Shown here one piece after another: positions 62,235-64,000 of a stretch of DNA of 64,000 bases. Below the pieces are notes generated by a model. The model had not been told where the DNA came from. It searched no databases and saw only the letters and a program-made list of their open reading frames with translations. Within the stretch, counting starts at the first letter, position 1. Each line of letters opens with the position of its first letter. A program made the translations under genes and the position numbers. This stretch comes from an aff. Roholtiella sp. LEGE 12411 (GTDB lineage: Bacteria > Cyanobacteriota > Cyanobacteriia > Cyanobacteriales > Nostocaceae): positions 1-64,000 of the forward strand of contig NZ_JADEXR010000002.1 in NCBI RefSeq assembly GCF_015206995.1. The letters run 5' to 3'.

Positions 62235-63785
62235 ATGCGCCCATTCCGACAAAAAGAATGGCTATTGAGCTTGCTCGTGGGATCTCTGTTTCTATGGCTA
62301 ATATTCTTGGGAAACTCCCCCTTACGAGACTGGGATGAAGGTACTGTGGCACAGGTTGCTCGTGAAATTTGGCGTGCTCCAGTTGGTTCAATGCGTTGGC
62401 TTTACCCTACTTTAGGAGGCGAACCTTATCATAATAAGCCGCCCTTAATTCACTTGCTAATTGCTTGGACTTACTCGATTGGAGGCGTAAATGAATGGAC
62501 AACACGCTTACCTGGTGCAGTTTTAACTGCTTTGGGAGTGCCTTTGCTTTACTTGGTAGGGCGCTTGCTTTTTAACCAAAGTTTACCAGCTCTGTTTGCT
62601 GCTTTAGTTTACCTGACAATGTTACCCGTGGTGCGTCACGGACGACTGGCGATGTTAGATGGTACGACTATTACTTTTTTCCTACTGTCGTTGTTTTGTC
62701 TTTTAAAAGTACGTCATAACCAACGATATGCTCTAGGTATAGGATTTTGTTTTGGGCTAATTACTCTGACTAAGGGAATGATAGTTTTGCTATTAGGAGG
62801 TATTATTTATTTATTTATCATACTAAATCGACAATCAAGTTTGTTGATAAGCCCCTATTTATGGGTGGGTATGTTGTTAGGAAATACTCCGGCGATCGCT
62901 TGGTATGCTGCCCAATGGCAACATTATGGAGCTAGTTTCTTACAAGTTAATCTTCAAGCCCAGACTTTTGCTCGCCTCGTGCAACCTGTTGAAGGTCATA
63001 GCGCACCTTCTTGGTACTATTTAATTGAGCTACTTAAATATGGTTTTCCCTGGCTGTTATTTTTACCGGGAGGTTTTTATCTAGCTTGGAAAAAGCGTCA
63101 AACTACTTGGGGTTGTCTAATTATTATCGGCACAATTATTTACTTAGGAGCCATCTCTTTAATGAGAACCAAATTGCCGTGGTATATCATGCCTGTTTAT
63201 CCATTTTTAGCTTTGGCAATTGGCGCTGAACTTAATGAAGTTTGGCAAAAACGTCATTTCATAGCACCAATTTGTGCAGTATTATTGGCTGTTATAGCTA
63301 TTGCTGGTTTAGGAGGAGGTGTTTACTTTGTCACTGCAAACCCTCAGCCTGTTTTAATCGTTATGAGCATAGTTTTGACAATAAGTATGGGCATTGTAGC
63401 ATGGCTGATTAAACAGCGCGATCGCTATTTTATTCCAGTTTTATTTACTGGAATGTACTTAGTTTTAGCACTGTTAATGAGTTCAGAATCTTGGATTTGG
63501 GAATTAAATGAAGCCTTCGCAGTCAAGCCAGTTGCTACATTAATTCGCAAACACGTCTCACCAGGAACAACAATTTACACCTCTTTTGCTTATAGTCGTC
63601 CTAGTTTAGATTTTTATTGTGATTGCAAAGTAATTCCCCAAACTTTGCCAAATTTACAACGAATGTGGTCAAATAAATCTTATTTACTGCTAGATAATGC
63701 AAGTTTGCAGAAAATAAATTTACTAGGTAGTAAATCTCTTGGTACTGCTGAAGATTTTACTTTGATTCTGCCAGAGATTAATTAA
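62235..63785 (+). CDS. GT39-family (ArnT-like) glycosyltransferase
   Basis: This 516-residue polytopic membrane protein has about 11 helices and the early periplasmic-loop motif LRDWDEGTVAQVAREIW with the catalytic-type Asp-Glu pair (about 31-47). It belongs to the PMT/ArnT superfamily, which transfers sugars from polyprenyl-phosphate donors to lipids or proteins outside the membrane. The C-terminal soluble part (about 430-516) is probably extracytoplasmic. Divergent from GT2, with 158 bp between starts, it likely forms a two-step pathway with it. Confidence 0.9.
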   Translation: MRPFRQKEWLLSLLVGSLFLWLIFLGNSPLRDWDEGTVAQVAREIWRAPVGSMRWLYPTLGGEPYHNKPPLIHLLIAWTYSIGGVNEWTTRLPGAVLTALGVPLLYLVGRLLFNQSLPALFAALVYLTMLPVVRHGRLAMLDGTTITFFLLSLFCLLKVRHNQRYALGIGFCFGLITLTKGMIVLLLGGIIYLFIILNRQSSLLISPYLWVGMLLGNTPAIAWYAAQWQHYGASFLQVNLQAQTFARLVQPVEGHSAPSWYYLIELLKYGFPWLLFLPGGFYLAWKKRQTTWGCLIIIGTIIYLGAISLMRTKLPWYIMPVYPFLALAIGAELNEVWQKRHFIAPICAVLLAVIAIAGLGGGVYFVTANPQPVLIVMSIVLTISMGIVAWLIKQRDRYFIPVLFTGMYLVLALLMSSESWIWELNEAFAVKPVATLIRKHVSPGTTIYTSFAYSRPSLDFYCDCKVIPQTLPNLQRMWSNKSYLLLDNASLQKINLLGSKSLGTAEDFTLILPEIN

Positions 63786-63839
63786 AGTTTCAACATCATT
63801 ACTCTTATCTATATAATTATTTATGAGATTTTATATGTT

Positions 63840-64000
63840 TTAACCAAGCCATTTATCCTGGCCATAATTAATCCATTGTTGAACTAGGGCAATAGCAGAA
63901 ATAAAAATTATCCACCAGAGAGTATGGTACTTTGTTTTCCCAGGAATACAACGATATAAATATCCTAAAGCTAGGAAAAAGAAGGGAACTGCAAATATAT
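63840..64000 (-). CDS. Partial membrane protein (C-terminal end)
   Basis: Only the last 53 residues lie in the window, reading leftward from the right edge to the TAA at 63840-63842. They include two hydrophobic segments (IFAVPFFFLALGYLY and TLWWIIFISAIALVQQWI) and end NYGQDKWLG. The family is not recognisable. Its convergence with the GT39 gene suggests it is part of the same envelope cluster, but that is weak. Confidence 0.6.
   Translation of the reverse strand, partial: IFAVPFFFLALGYLYRCIPGKTKYHTLWWIIFISAIALVQQWINYGQDKWLG

Overview
The window is a chromosomal segment of a filamentous, heterocyst-forming cyanobacterium of the Nostoc/Anabaena type. The evidence is: phycobilin synthesis (pcyA), a devBCA-type heterocyst glycolipid exporter, the clock-output kinase SasA, RpaB, a CyanoP protein, thylakoid assembly factors (CCB-like, DUF3493, CRR7-like), very frequent GCGATCGC (HIP1) octamers, and runs of short heptamer repeats (TCAAGGG, CTATTGA) typical of heterocystous strains. 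From memory, the order pcyA then devBCA resembles Anabaena PCC 7120; this was not checked.

Layout. 0.3-3.4 kb: an unknown protein, CyanoP, the Maf pyrophosphatase and pcyA, with a small gene divergent from pcyA. 3.9-7.5 kb: devB, devC and devA in one direction. 7.6-12.8 kb: an unknown membrane protein, a HAD phosphatase, a cytochrome b6f cofactor-assembly protein, and rpaB divergent from radA. 12.8-24.5 kb is a more accessory region: two Uma2-type nuclease-fold genes, a Ser/Thr kinase, a c-heme Tll0287-like HAMP protein with no output domain, a kinase-WD40 fusion, a Clp-fold protease, a repeat-tailed peptidoglycan-binding protein, an unknown membrane protein, and a wrecked IS200/IS605 element. 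24.7-31.6 kb is the rimP-nusA-ylxR-infB translation/transcription operon plus two small genes. 32.3-38.5 kb holds cell-surface SLH proteins, tRNA-Thr(CGU), an M42 peptidase and a glycosyltransferase. 39.4-48.7 kb is rich in signalling (sasA, a PleD-like diguanylate cyclase, a lone receiver, a histidine kinase) with ppk1 and small photosynthesis-related genes. 48.9-58.8 kb holds DUF2267, TPR, sigma-like, VOC-like, lysS-KTSC, Spy-like, M48 and degenerate DinG-like genes. 58.9-64 kb is an envelope glycan section: polysaccharide deacetylase, GT2, GT39 and a partial membrane protein.

No CRISPR array, prophage or complete insertion sequence was seen, and I found no clear new multigene system. The most unusual material is structural: the IS605 remnant whose divergent tnpA and tnpB both lack their 5' ends at one junction, perfect palindromes of 43 and 30 nt, a nested inverted repeat filling the rimP-nusA gap, a short palindromic in-frame insertion in one WD40 blade, three decayed gene fragments in gaps, and a DinG-family protein whose ATPase motifs have degenerated. 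Most gene boundaries rest on family recognition; several starts were moved to the first plausible internal ATG, and this is noted in each entry.
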